Source: an uncultured Clostridia bacterium
Lineage (GTDB): Bacteria; Bacillota; Clostridia; Oscillospirales; Oscillospiraceae
Assembly: GCA_947307255.1 (NCBI GenBank)
Contig: CAMZIO010000005.1
Location: 1-64,000 of the forward strand
DNA length: 64,000 bases
Direction: 5' to 3'
Part shown: positions 18,528 through 28,430 of the stretch, in pieces
How positions within the stretch are numbered: the first letter of the stretch is position 1
Layout: the number at the start of each line of letters is the position of its first letter
Translations under genes and position numbers: made by a program
Notes under the pieces: generated by a model
What the model was told of the DNA's origin: nothing
Database searches by the model: none
The model's input: the letters and a program-made list of their open reading frames with translations, nothing else

Positions 18528-19607
18528 TCAGCGCTGCTGTCGGCGGCGGGATCGGCGCACGCGGTTGATGTGGCGCTCGAATTCGCCGCTGCGCAACAGC
18601 TCGGAGAGCAGATATTGCTCGAACACGGGCACCGGGCAGGAGTAAAAGCCGACTTTGCGGTGGTATTGCTCCAGCAGGTTGGGGGGCAGTACCATGTAAC
18701 CCACGCGGATGGAGGGCGCAATGGTCTTGGAAAACGTGTTGAGGTAGATGACGGGGCCGTCCGGCTGGAGCGAAAAAAGCGTATCCTCCGACTTGGTGGA
18801 CAGTGTGAATTCCGAGTCAAAATCATCCTCCACGAGATAACCGCCGCGCTGGCTTGCCCAGCGCAGATACTCGCTGCGTTTGGACGCGCTGGCAGTAATA
18901 CCGCTGGGAAAGCTGTGGAAGGGGGTAACGTGTAAAACGCTGGCACGGGTGCGCGCAAGCTCATCCGTGCGGACGCCGTCCGCGCCGAGGCGCAGCCGCT
19001 CGCAGATCACGCCGTTGGCGTCGTATACGCGGCGGATCTTTTCGTAGGACGGGTCCTCCACGGCGAAGATCCGGTTGCGGCCCAGCATCTGCACGATCAG
19101 TCCGTAGAGGTATTCCGCGCCGGACCCGACGATCACCTGCGTGCTGGGTACTCGGATGCCCCGGCTGCGCGCCAGATAGTCCGCCACGGCCTGGCGCAGC
19201 TCGCTGCAGCCGTCGTTGGGCGATTTGACCAGCAGCGCCTCGCCGTAGTCGGACATAACGCGCCGCATCGTGCGCGCGAGAACGCCGTAGGGAAACGCCC
19301 CGTCGTAGGTGTGCGGGTGCGCCGCGGCGACGGGCGCGGCGCTTTCGCTGACCGGAAAACAGTCTGCTGCACGGAAGCTGACGTAATAGCCGCTTCGCTC
19401 GCGCGCCTCCGCGTAGCCTTCGTCGCACAAAATGGCGTAGGCGTGCTCCACCGTAACCACGCTCATGCCGATCTCGTCCGCGAGCAGCCGCTTGGAGGGC
19501 AGGCGGCTGCCGGTTTTCAGAATCCCGCCGACGATGTCCTTTCGCAGTTGGCGATAGAGCTGAAGATAGCCGCTCTCCGCGGCGTTTCGATCCACAAAGT
19601 ACTTCAT
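18528..19607 (-). CDS. MocR-type transcriptional regulator (GntR HTH + PLP-dependent aminotransferase domain)
   Basis: N-terminal GntR wHTH (GSRLPSKRLLADEIGMSVVTVEHAYAIL), aminotransferase domain incl. NTFSKTIAPSIRVGYMV. Confidence 0.9.
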   Translation of the reverse strand: MKYFVDRNAAESGYLQLYRQLRKDIVGGILKTGSRLPSKRLLADEIGMSVVTVEHAYAILCDEGYAEARERSGYYVSFRAADCFPVSESAAPVAAAHPHTYDGAFPYGVLARTMRRVMSDYGEALLVKSPNDGCSELRQAVADYLARSRGIRVPSTQVIVGSGAEYLYGLIVQMLGRNRIFAVEDPSYEKIRRVYDANGVICERLRLGADGVRTDELARTRASVLHVTPFHSFPSGITASASKRSEYLRWASQRGGYLVEDDFDSEFTLSTKSEDTLFSLQPDGPVIYLNTFSKTIAPSIRVGYMVLPPNLLEQYHRKVGFYSCPVPVFEQYLLSELLRSGEFERHINRVRRSRRRQQR

Positions 19608-19698
19608 CTGGTTATATAAAAAATCTCCATTCTGGCTATTTTCATATGGTCAAAAGCATTTTACGATAAAAACGCAAATTAGTAAAGAGGTGATTGCC

Positions 19699-20226
19699 AT
19701 GAAAATGCAGAAAACTTCCCATGACCGTGTGCGCTGGCTGTGCGTCTGCGCGATGCTGATGGCCGTCAATATTGTGATGAGCTCGTTCAGCGTCCCGGTG
19801 CCCGGCGGACATTTGTATCTGAACGATATCATCATCGACACGGCGGCGCTGCTGCTCGACCCGCTGGGGGCGTTTCTGGTCGGCGGTATCGGCGCGTTCC
19901 TGGGGGACTTCTTCTTTTATCCCACGCCGATGTTCGTCTCACTCGTAACGCGCGGGGCGCAGGCGGCGGTGATTGCGCTGCTGATGCGCCGCCACACGAA
20001 AAAAGAGGAGCTTGCCTCCGTACCGGCGCTTGCCGTCGGCGCGCTAATCGGCATCGTTGGCTTCACGCTTGGCCGTGCATTCGTCTATGGGACGCCGTCG
20101 GCCGCGCTGCTCAAGCTGCCCTACCAGATCCTGATGGGGGTCGGCGGCGCGCTGATCGCATGGCTTCTGTGCTGGAAATGCGGCCTGGCCAGGGCGTACC
20201 GCAACTGGCGCGGGAGCGTGGAGTAA
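19699..20226 (+). CDS. ECF transporter S component
   Basis: ~175-aa multi-TM; DIIIDTAALLLDPLGAFLVGGIGAFLGDFFFYPTPMFVSLVTRGAQA typical of ECF S components. Confidence 0.85.
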   Translation: MKMQKTSHDRVRWLCVCAMLMAVNIVMSSFSVPVPGGHLYLNDIIIDTAALLLDPLGAFLVGGIGAFLGDFFFYPTPMFVSLVTRGAQAAVIALLMRRHTKKEELASVPALAVGALIGIVGFTLGRAFVYGTPSAALLKLPYQILMGVGGALIAWLLCWKCGLARAYRNWRGSVE

Positions 20227-20377
20227 AGCGCTTTGCCGCGCGAAAACCGGAGGGGCGGGGCGCCTGCCTGCGCGCCGGTTCGGCGGACGGGGCTTGCCAA
20301 GCGTGGCCTGCGCATGGTATAATCAAGCATCAACCGGGGAACGCCGGATTGAAAATCTACCGATAAGGAGAATGAAC

Positions 20378-20752
20378 ATGGAGTTGAAGTTTTACCGTTG
20401 CGCCCATTGCGGGCAGATCGTCGCCATGGTCCAGGAAACCGGCGTGCCGTTGGTTTGCTGCGGCGAGAAGATGGAGGAGCTGCTCCCCGGCACGACCGAC
20501 GCCGCCCATGAAAAGCACGTTCCCGTCTACGAGGTTAAGGACGGCGTGGTGCTCGTTTCCGTCGGCTCCGTGGCACACCCTATGCTTGACGTACATTATA
20601 TTGAATGGATCGCCGTGGAGACCGGCTCCGGTATGCAGATGAAAAGACTCCAGCCCGGCGACGAACCGAAGTGCAGCTTTGCGCTTGCCGCGGGGGACGA
20701 GGTCAAGGCGGTGTACGCCTATTGCAACCTCCATTCGCTGTGGAGGGCGTGA
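20378..20752 (+). CDS. Desulfoferrodoxin/neelaredoxin-family superoxide reductase
   Basis: CAHCGQIV...CCGEKM rubredoxin-like N-terminus; EKHVPV, HPMLDVHYIEWI, CNLHSLW iron ligands. Confidence 0.95.
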   Translation: MELKFYRCAHCGQIVAMVQETGVPLVCCGEKMEELLPGTTDAAHEKHVPVYEVKDGVVLVSVGSVAHPMLDVHYIEWIAVETGSGMQMKRLQPGDEPKCSFALAAGDEVKAVYAYCNLHSLWRA

Positions 20753-20764
20753 TAGTTTGATGGG

Positions 20765-20792
20765 GAAAACCCTCTCTGCGGAGAGGGTTTTC
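20765..20792 (+). terminator. Intrinsic terminator
   Basis: AAAACCCTCTctgcggAGAGGGTTTTCCTTTT. Confidence 0.8.
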
Positions 20793-20885
20793 CTTTTGCG
20801 CGCGGCGATGCAGGGGCGATCCGGAGCGGGAAAAAGACCGACTTGCGCACCGCTGTGCGGTTTGCCGCTGCCAGGGAAGTTGTCG

Positions 20886-20913
20886 TTGACAAACGCCGAA
20901 AAACGCATATAAT
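20886..20913 (+). promoter_or_regulatory. Promoter for T-box/alaS transcript
   Basis: TTGACA-N16-TATAAT. Confidence 0.8.
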
Positions 20914-20919
20914 AAGAAA

Positions 20920-21152
20920 AAGCAAAAGGCAAGGACGAAGAAGAGCCCTGCACAGCGCGCCCAAAGCGAGAGGGGAGTGGTGAAAGCCCCTCGGCAGCGC
21001 CGCACGGCAGCCGCTTTATCAGCCGTCCGCGAGGAGCGGAACGATTCATCCCCGTTACCGGATGACTAAGACGCCTCCCCTCGGGAGGATAATTAGGGTG
21101 GTACCGTGAAGCAAGGCTTTGCCCCTAAGTATGGGGGCAAAGCCTTTTTTTG
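20920..21152 (+). promoter_or_regulatory. T-box leader (Ala) with antiterminator and terminator
   Basis: Canonical T-box AGGGTGGTACCGTG at 21095-21108, followed by AAGGCTTTGCCCCtaagtatGGGGGCAAAGCCTTTTTTT terminator, upstream of alaS. Confidence 0.95.
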
Positions 21153-21204
21153 TTCGGCGCCCGTTCCGCTGCAGAAACAATTTTCAGATAAAGGAGTTTT
21201 CACC

Positions 21205-23847
21205 ATGGCACATCCCGTCTACGGACTCAACGAGCTGCGCGAAATGTTCCTCAAGTTCTTCGAGAGCAAGGGACATCTGCGCCTGCCGAGCTTTTCGCTC
21301 GTGCCGCAAAACGACAAATCCATCCTGCTCATCAATGCGGGCATGACGCCCATGAAGCCCTGGTTCAAGGGCGAGGAGGAGCCGCCGCGCCGCCGCGTTT
21401 GTACCTGTCAGAAGTGCATCCGCACCGGCGACATCGACAACGTCGGCCATACCGCGCGCCACGGCACCTATTTTGAGATGCTGGGCAACTTCTCGTTTGG
21501 CGACTACTTCAAGCACGAGGCCATCGCCTGGTCCTGGGAATTCCTGACCTCCCCGGAGTGGGTCGGTCTGGAGGCGGACCGCCTGTATCCCTCCGTCTAC
21601 GAGGACGACGACGAGGCGTTTGAGATCTGGAATAAGGAGATCGGCATCCCCGCCGAGCGCATTTTCCGCTTCGGCAAGGAGGACAACTTCTGGGAGCACG
21701 GCTCCGGCCCCTGCGGCCCCTGCTCGGAGATCTATTACGACCGCGGCGAGGAGTACGGCTGCGGCAAGCCGGGCTGCACGGTGGGCTGCGACTGCGACCG
21801 CTATATGGAGGTCTGGAACAACGTCTTCTCCCAGTTCGACAACGACGGCCACGGCAATTACAGCGAGCTCAAGCAGAAGAATATCGACACCGGCATGGGC
21901 CTGGAGCGGCTGGCGGTCGTGTCGCAGAACGTGGCGTCGCTGTTCGACGTGGACACGGTGATGCACATCACCAACAAGGTCAGTGAGATCACCGGCGCGC
22001 ATTACGGCGAGAGCCCCGAGCGCGACGCGAGCCTGCGCATCATTACGGACCATATCCGCTCTGCCAGCTTCATGATCTGCGACGGCGTCCTGCCGAGCAA
22101 CGAGGGCCGCGGCTACGTGCTGCGCCGCCTGCTCAGAAGAGCCGCGCGCCACGGCAAGCTGCTGGGCGTGAACGAGCCGTTCCTGCACGAGATCGTGGAC
22201 ACGGTCGTTGCGGTGAACGAGTGCGAGTACAAGGATCTGCGCGAAAAGCAGGCCTATATCACCAAGGTCATCCGCACTGAGGAGGAGAATTTTGCCAAGA
22301 CCATCGACGGCGGCATGAGAATCTTCTCCGATATGCTGCAAGAGCATAAGGCAAAGGGGGAGAAGACGTTTTCCGGCGCGGACGCCTTTAAGCTGTACGA
22401 CACCTACGGCTTCCCCATCGACCTGACCATCGAGATGGCCAAGGACGAGGGGCTGAGCGTGGATGAAACCGAGTTCCGCAAGCTCATGCAGGAGCAGAAG
22501 GAGCGCGCGAGAGAGGCGCGCAAGGCGCTCGGAGACCTCGGCTGGGCGGGCGTCGACCTCGGTAAGGAGATCCCCGCCACCGAGTTCGTCGGCTACGATC
22601 ACGATACGGCTGACGCCACGGTCCTTGCCATCGTCGCTGACGGCGAGCTGCGCGAGGAGATTGCCGCCGGCACGGACGCCATCGTCGTGCTCGACAAGAC
22701 CCCGTTCTACGCCGAGATGGGCGGCCAGATCGCCGACCACGGTACGATCGGCGGCTTCACCGTTACGGACGTGCAGAAGAACAAGGGTGGAAAGTACCTG
22801 CATTACGGTCAGCTCACCGCGGGCAGCCTGCGCGTGGGCGAGCGCGTCTGCGCTGCGATTGAACTGCACCGCCGCGGCGCGATCCGCCGCGCCCACAGCG
22901 CAACGCATCTGCTTGACGCGGCGCTCAAGCGCGTGCTGGGAGAGCACGTGCATCAGGCCGGCTCTCTGGTCGAGCCGGACCGCCTGCGCTTTGACTTCTC
23001 CCACTTTGAGGCCGTTACGCCCGACGAGCTGCGCCGGATCGAGACGCTGGTCAACGAGTGGATTCTCACGGGTTATTCCGTCGTTACCGAGGAACTGCCC
23101 ATTGAGGAAGCAAAGAAGAAGGGCGCCGTCGCCATGTTCGGTGAGAAGTACGGCGACGTGGTGCGCGTGGTCGAGATGGGCGAGGGAGACGCCTGCGTGT
23201 CGATGGAGTTCTGCGGCGGCACGCATCTGGACAATACCGCCAAGGCAGGCGCTTTCCGCATCACGAGCGAGGGCAGCGTCGCCTCCGGCGTGCGGCGTAT
23301 TGAGGCGACGACCGGCGAGGCAACCTATGCGGGCGTCAACCGCGAGCGTGATACTCTGCGCGCGGCGGCGGCGGCGCTCAAAACTACGCCGGGCGAGCTG
23401 GGCAGCCGCATCGAGCAGACGCTGGCCGAGCTCAAGGAGGCCAGGCGCGTGATAGAGCAGTACAAGGCCAAGGAGAGCGCGGGCGGCGCGGCGGATTTGC
23501 TCAAGGGCGCTGCCGACGTCGGCGGGCTGCACGTCGTTACCACCACGCTGACGGGCGGCGACGTGGCTGCGCTGCGCACCATGGGAGATATGCTGCGCGA
23601 TAAGGATCCGTCCGTCGTTGCGGTGATCGCGCTTCTGGGTGAAAAACTGAGCCTGCTGGCCGTGTGCGGCAAGGAGGCCGTGGCGCGCGGCATCAAGGCC
23701 GGCGACATCATCAAGAGCATCGCCCCCATCGTCGGCGGCAAGGGCGGCGGAAAGCCGGACAGCGCCATGGGCGGCGGCAGCGATACGAGCAAGGTCAACG
23801 ATGCGCTCGCGGCGGTCAAGCCCTTTGTCGAGAAGGTGATCGGGTGA
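21205..23847 (+). CDS. alaS: Alanyl-tRNA synthetase
   Basis: FFESKGHLRLPSFSLVPQNDKSILLINAGMTPMKPWF; SATHLLDAALKRVLG; CGGTH motif. Confidence 0.98.
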   Translation: MAHPVYGLNELREMFLKFFESKGHLRLPSFSLVPQNDKSILLINAGMTPMKPWFKGEEEPPRRRVCTCQKCIRTGDIDNVGHTARHGTYFEMLGNFSFGDYFKHEAIAWSWEFLTSPEWVGLEADRLYPSVYEDDDEAFEIWNKEIGIPAERIFRFGKEDNFWEHGSGPCGPCSEIYYDRGEEYGCGKPGCTVGCDCDRYMEVWNNVFSQFDNDGHGNYSELKQKNIDTGMGLERLAVVSQNVASLFDVDTVMHITNKVSEITGAHYGESPERDASLRIITDHIRSASFMICDGVLPSNEGRGYVLRRLLRRAARHGKLLGVNEPFLHEIVDTVVAVNECEYKDLREKQAYITKVIRTEEENFAKTIDGGMRIFSDMLQEHKAKGEKTFSGADAFKLYDTYGFPIDLTIEMAKDEGLSVDETEFRKLMQEQKERAREARKALGDLGWAGVDLGKEIPATEFVGYDHDTADATVLAIVADGELREEIAAGTDAIVVLDKTPFYAEMGGQIADHGTIGGFTVTDVQKNKGGKYLHYGQLTAGSLRVGERVCAAIELHRRGAIRRAHSATHLLDAALKRVLGEHVHQAGSLVEPDRLRFDFSHFEAVTPDELRRIETLVNEWILTGYSVVTEELPIEEAKKKGAVAMFGEKYGDVVRVVEMGEGDACVSMEFCGGTHLDNTAKAGAFRITSEGSVASGVRRIEATTGEATYAGVNRERDTLRAAAAALKTTPGELGSRIEQTLAELKEARRVIEQYKAKESAGGAADLLKGAADVGGLHVVTTTLTGGDVAALRTMGDMLRDKDPSVVAVIALLGEKLSLLAVCGKEAVARGIKAGDIIKSIAPIVGGKGGGKPDSAMGGGSDTSKVNDALAAVKPFVEKVIG

Positions 23848-24020
23848 TGCTTCCGAACGACCCCGTCATGCTGCTGAGCGTCGTGAACACCAAGCTGCGG
23901 GACGAATACGCGTCGCTTGCGGAGCTGTGCGCTTCGCTGGATATTGGGTCGGAGGAGCTTGCGGCGCGGCTCTCGCCGCTTGGCTATGCGTACGACGCTG
24001 CGGCCAATCGCTTTATTTGA
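23847..24020 (+). CDS. DUF4250 domain small protein (57 aa)
   Basis: MLPNDPVMLLSVVNTKLRDEYASLAELCASLDIGSEELAARLSPLGYAYDAAANRFI. Confidence 0.85.
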   Translation: MLPNDPVMLLSVVNTKLRDEYASLAELCASLDIGSEELAARLSPLGYAYDAAANRFI

Positions 24021-24032
24021 AAGGAGAAGACG

Positions 24033-24371
24033 ATGGACAACTGCTTATTCTGCAAGATCGCTGCCGGGGATATCCCCAGCAAGAAGGCTTACGAGGACGA
24101 TCTCTGCCTCGCGTTTTACGACATTGCGCCTCAGGCGCCGGTGCATTTTCTGGTGATTCCCAAGGCACACATTGGTTCCGTTGCCGAGGTGGACGACGAT
24201 AACAGCGCCGTCGTGGCGCATATCTTTGCGGTGATTGCAAAGCTCACAAAGGAGATGGGTCTTGCGAGCTATCGCGTCGTGTCCAACATCGGGGAGCAGG
24301 CGGGGCAGAGCGTGCCGCATCTGCACTTCCACGTGCTCTCCGGCCGTGATATGACCTGGCCTCCGGGCTAA
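24033..24371 (+). CDS. HIT family protein
   Basis: CLFCKIAAGDIPS...NIGEQAGQSVPHLHFHVLSGRDM. Confidence 0.95.
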   Translation: MDNCLFCKIAAGDIPSKKAYEDDLCLAFYDIAPQAPVHFLVIPKAHIGSVAEVDDDNSAVVAHIFAVIAKLTKEMGLASYRVVSNIGEQAGQSVPHLHFHVLSGRDMTWPPG

Positions 24372-24380
24372 AAACAATTC

Positions 24381-24416
24381 AAAAACAGAAGCGGCAAAAT
24401 GCCGCTTCTGTTTTTG
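24381..24416 (+). terminator. Intrinsic terminator
   Basis: AAAAACAGAAGCGGCaaaatGCCGCTTCTGTTTTT. Confidence 0.9.
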
Positions 24417-24587
24417 AGTAAATGCACTCCGCTTCGCGCCTCGCAGGCTCGACGCGCGCTTCGTGAGAAGTGTTTTTCCGGCGTACATGCCGCCGGAAAA
24501 ACGATTTTAAAAAATTCGCGTTGGAGCGCAAATTTTCTTGAGAAAACGCTTGCATTTTGGGAAACAGTATGATATTCTACCATAGCT

Positions 24588-24670
24588 TGAAAAGGGCGGT
24601 CCTCTGCCGCGCGTCCGGCCAAAGCGTCCGGCGCCATGGGAAAGCGGGTAAGAACGCCTATATATTAGGA
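24588..24670 (+). promoter_or_regulatory. Candidate structured leader upstream of rplS (possible L19 leader)
   Basis: Hairpins GCGGtcctctgCCGC and repeated GTCCGGC with CCAT...ATGG closing pairs directly upstream of rplS RBS. Confidence 0.35.
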
Positions 24671-24680
24671 GGAAATATCC

Positions 24681-25022
24681 ATGGATCTCATCAAAGAACT
24701 TGAAAATCAGCAGATGAAAAAGGAAGTCCCTGTTGCCAATGTCGGCGACACCGTGCGTGTCCATGTGCGCATTAAGGAAGGCTCCCGCGAGCGTATCCAG
24801 GTCTTCGAGGGCATCGTGATCGCCAAGAAGCATGGCGGTATCGAGGAGACCATCACCGTCCGTCGTCTGGCTTACGGCGTCGGCGTGGAAAAGGTTTTCC
24901 CGATTCACTCTCCCTCGATCGAGAAGATCGAGACCGTTCGCACCGGCTTTGTCCGCCGTGCCAAGCTGTACTATCTGCGCGACCGCGTTGGTAAGGCAGC
25001 CAAGGTTCGTGAAAAGCTGTAA
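24681..25022 (+). CDS. rplS: 50S ribosomal protein L19
   Basis: [32 protein letters not shown]...[17 protein letters not shown]. Confidence 0.98.
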   Translation: MDLIKELENQQMKKEVPVANVGDTVRVHVRIKEGSRERIQVFEGIVIAKKHGGIEETITVRRLAYGVGVEKVFPIHSPSIEKIETVRTGFVRRAKLYYLRDRVGKAAKVREKL

Positions 25023-25038
25023 TTGAGTCAACGAGAGA

Positions 25039-25074
25039 AAAATAAGCGGGGATAGGTTCCTCGCTTATTTTTTT
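25039..25074 (+). terminator. Intrinsic terminator
   Basis: AAAAATAAGCGgggataggttccTCGCTTATTTTTTT. Confidence 0.75.
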
Positions 25075-25144
25075 GTTGCGAAACGGGAAAAGACTGCGTA
25101 TAATATATAAGTAAAAGTTTGCGCACAGAAAGGGAGGAGAGCCT

Positions 25145-26455
25145 ATGAGCACCGTGATTACGTCGATCGATCCCGGCAGCCCGGCGGACCGCGCGGGGAT
25201 CCGCGTGGGGGAAAAGCTGCTTACGCTCAACGACCATGAAATCATTGACGTGCTGGATTACCGCTTTTTCTGCTACGATCCCGTGGTCAAGGTGGAGCTG
25301 GAGGAGAACGGCCGGGTGCGCCGCCTGCATATCCGCAAGGACGAGGGCGAGGACCTGGGCTTGAACTTTGACACCTATCTGATGGACGAGCCGCGCCCCT
25401 GCTCCAACCACTGTGTGTTCTGTTTCGTGGATCAAATGCCGCCCAATATGCGCGACACCCTGTATTTTAAGGACGATGACGCGCGATTGAGTTTTCTGAT
25501 GGGCAATTACATCACGCTTACCAACCTCACCGAGCGCGAGGCGCAGCGTATCATCGATCTGCGCATTTCCCCGATCAACGTCTCCGTTCAGGCAACCGAG
25601 CCACAGCTTCGGCGGACGCTCCTGGGCAACAAGGATGCAGACAAAAGCATCGAGTATATGCGCGCTTTCGGCAAGGCGGGGATCGAGATGAACGGCCAGA
25701 TCGTCGTCTGTCCCGGTTGGAACGACGGGGAGCATCTGCGCCGCACGATCGAGGATCTGATGGAGATCGGCTTCCACTCCTGCTCGGTGGTTCCGGTGGG
25801 ACTGACGCGCTTTCGTAAGGGGCTTGCCAAACTCCGCGCGGTGGACAAGCAGACGGCCGGCGAGATCATCGACACAGTGGATGAGTATGGCCGGATCTGT
25901 ATGGAGCGCTTTGGCACGCGTATGTTTTTCTGTGCGGACGAGTTGTACTTAAAGGCCGAGCGCCCGCTGCCGGACGAGGAATACTACGAGGACTTCCAGC
26001 AGCTGGACAACGGCGTGGGTATGCTGCGCAGCACGATGAACGAATTTTTGAGCGCGCTGGAGGATGTGGAAGACGGCGAGGTAGAGAGCTTCACCATCGC
26101 CACCGGCGTCGCCGCCGCGCCGTTTATCGAGCGGCTGGTCAACGCTGCGAAGGAGAAATTCCCCACGCTGCAGGGCGAGGTCGTGGCCATCGTCAACGAC
26201 TTCTTCGGCCACAGCATCACGGTCTCCGGCCTCGTTACCGGGCAGGATCTGATTGCCCAGCTCAAAGCGCGCGGCAATTTGGGCAGCCGGATCATTATCC
26301 CCGCCAATATGCTCCGCCACGGCGGCAACGTTTTTCTCGACGACGTAACCATCGAGCAGATCGAGAAAGCCCTCGATCGTCCGGTCATCTGTTCGGAGAC
26401 GGACGGCTATTCCATGGCGGACACGATCTTTGCGCAAAAGGAGGAAACGGAATGA
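25145..26455 (+). CDS. DUF512-family protein (PDZ-like N-terminus, putative radical SAM-like)
   Basis: N-terminal PDZ-like; RPCSNHCVFCFVDQMPPNMRDTLYFKDDDARLSFLMGNYITLTN. Confidence 0.93.
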   Translation: MSTVITSIDPGSPADRAGIRVGEKLLTLNDHEIIDVLDYRFFCYDPVVKVELEENGRVRRLHIRKDEGEDLGLNFDTYLMDEPRPCSNHCVFCFVDQMPPNMRDTLYFKDDDARLSFLMGNYITLTNLTEREAQRIIDLRISPINVSVQATEPQLRRTLLGNKDADKSIEYMRAFGKAGIEMNGQIVVCPGWNDGEHLRRTIEDLMEIGFHSCSVVPVGLTRFRKGLAKLRAVDKQTAGEIIDTVDEYGRICMERFGTRMFFCADELYLKAERPLPDEEYYEDFQQLDNGVGMLRSTMNEFLSALEDVEDGEVESFTIATGVAAAPFIERLVNAAKEKFPTLQGEVVAIVNDFFGHSITVSGLVTGQDLIAQLKARGNLGSRIIIPANMLRHGGNVFLDDVTIEQIEKALDRPVICSETDGYSMADTIFAQKEETE

Positions 26456-27777
26456 AACCACTGGTAGCAATCGTGGGACGGCCCAACGTGGGCAAGTCCA
26501 TGCTGTTTAATAAACTCATCGGCCAGCGCCTTTCCATCGTGGAGGACACGCCCGGCGTTACGCGCGACCGCATCTACGGCGAGTGCGAGTGGGTGGGGCG
26601 CAAGTTCACGCTGGTGGATACCGGCGGTATCGAGCCGCGCACGGACAACCAGATCCTCACCTTTATGCGCGAGCAGGCGCAAATTGCCATCGACCACGCG
26701 GACGTGATCGTTTTTCTTACCGACATCAAAACGGGACTGACCGCCTCGGATCAGGAGGTTGCAAACCTGCTGCTGCGCAGCGGCAAGCCCATCGTGCTGG
26801 CAGTGAACAAGATGGACTCGGTCGGCGCGCCGGACCCGGACTACTACGAGTTTTACAACCTCGGACTCGGTGATCCGATCCCCGTTTCCGCAGTGCACGG
26901 ACACGGCACGGGCGATCTGCTGGACGCCTGCGTGCAATATTTCCCGCCGGAACAGGAAGCGGAGGAGGAGAGCGACCGGATCCAGGTTGCGATTATCGGC
27001 AAGCCAAACGTCGGCAAGTCCTCGCTGACCAACCGGATTTTGGGGCAGGAGCGTGTGATCGTCAGCGACGTGGCCGGTACCACGCGCGACGCGATCGACT
27101 CCTATTTCGAGAACGAGACGGGGAAATACATCTTTATTGACACCGCCGGTATGCGCAAAAAGTCCAAGGTGGACGAGAGCATCGAGCGATACAGCGTCCT
27201 GCGTGCCACCATGGCAATCGACCGCGCAGACGTATGCCTGATCCTCATCGACGCCACGGAGGGCGTAACCGAACAGGATACCAAGGTCGCCGGGCTTGCG
27301 CACGAGGCGGGCAAGGCCTGTATCATTGTGGTGAACAAGTGGGATCTGGTGGAAAAGGACGGCAAGACCATGGACAAGATGCGCGAGGATATCCGCCGCG
27401 ATCTGAGCTACATGACCTATGCGCCGATCCTGTTCATCTCTGCGGCCACGGGCCAGCGCGTGCCGCGGCTCTTTGAGCTCATCAACTATGTGCACGAGCA
27501 GTCCTGCACCCGCATTACCACCGGTATGCTCAATAACGTGCTGGAGGATGCACAGACGCGCGTGCAGCCGCCAACCGACAAGGGCCGCCGTCTGAAGATC
27601 TACTATATGACGCAGGTGGGCGTCAAGCCGCCGCACTTTGTGGTGTTTTGCAATGATTCACGGCTGTTCCACTTTTCCTACCGGCGGTATCTGGAAAACT
27701 GCATCCGCAACGTCTTTGGGCTGGAGGGAACGCCCATCATCCTCACCGTGCGCGAGCGCGGAGAGAAGGAGGGCTGA
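26452..27777 (+). CDS. der: Ribosome biogenesis GTPase Der
   Basis: Two tandem G domains (GRPNVGKS and GKPNVGKS), KH-like C-terminus. Confidence 0.98.
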   Translation: MKPLVAIVGRPNVGKSMLFNKLIGQRLSIVEDTPGVTRDRIYGECEWVGRKFTLVDTGGIEPRTDNQILTFMREQAQIAIDHADVIVFLTDIKTGLTASDQEVANLLLRSGKPIVLAVNKMDSVGAPDPDYYEFYNLGLGDPIPVSAVHGHGTGDLLDACVQYFPPEQEAEEESDRIQVAIIGKPNVGKSSLTNRILGQERVIVSDVAGTTRDAIDSYFENETGKYIFIDTAGMRKKSKVDESIERYSVLRATMAIDRADVCLILIDATEGVTEQDTKVAGLAHEAGKACIIVVNKWDLVEKDGKTMDKMREDIRRDLSYMTYAPILFISAATGQRVPRLFELINYVHEQSCTRITTGMLNNVLEDAQTRVQPPTDKGRRLKIYYMTQVGVKPPHFVVFCNDSRLFHFSYRRYLENCIRNVFGLEGTPIILTVRERGEKEG

Positions 27778-27782
27778 GTGCG

Positions 27783-28430
27783 ATGGGAAAGGCACTGTGC
27801 TTTCTTCTGGCCGCCTGCGCGTCCTATCTGCTGGGCTGTGTGAACGGCGCGATCCTGACTTCCCGGCTGTTTTATCATGACGATATCCGGAAGCATGGCA
27901 GCGGCAACGCGGGGCTGACGAATTTTTACCGCACCTATGGCGCAAAGCTCGCCCTGCTGGTGATCGGCTGCGACATGGCGAAGGCGGCGCTGGCTGTCGC
28001 GCTGGGCGCGTGGGCATTTCCCACCATAGGGCTTTCCAGCGTGCTGGGCAAGTATTTTGCGGCATTTTTCTGCGTGGTGGGGCATATGTTCCCGGCGCTC
28101 TACGGCTTCAAGGGCGGCAAGGGCATCCTCTGCAGCGGCACGCTGCTGCTGTGCCTGAACTGGCGTGTCGCGCTGGTGGGCTGGGGACTTTTTCTGGTGC
28201 TCTGGCTCACGACGCGCTATGTCTCCCTCGGCTCGGTCAGCGCGGCGATCAGTCTGCCGATCAGCACGCACTTTGTCTATGCCGGGCAGGGATGGGTGCT
28301 GCTGTTTGCATCGCTGATCTCGCTGCTGGTGCTCTGGGCGCATCGGGAGAACATCGTGCGCCTGCTCAACGGAACAGAGCACAAATTCAAATTCCACGTG
28401 AACGCACCGAAAAAAGAGGATGAAAAATGA
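27783..28430 (+). CDS. plsY: Glycerol-3-phosphate acyltransferase PlsY
   Basis: YLLGCVNGAILTSRLF...GSGNAGLTNFYR...FKGGKGI. Confidence 0.95.
   Translation: MGKALCFLLAACASYLLGCVNGAILTSRLFYHDDIRKHGSGNAGLTNFYRTYGAKLALLVIGCDMAKAALAVALGAWAFPTIGLSSVLGKYFAAFFCVVGHMFPALYGFKGGKGILCSGTLLLCLNWRVALVGWGLFLVLWLTTRYVSLGSVSAAISLPISTHFVYAGQGWVLLFASLISLLVLWAHRENIVRLLNGTEHKFKFHVNAPKKEDEK

Noticed and set aside
21184-23532. 782-aa minus-strand ORF opposite alaS
   Set aside because: Shadow of alaS; no recognisable domain and biased composition
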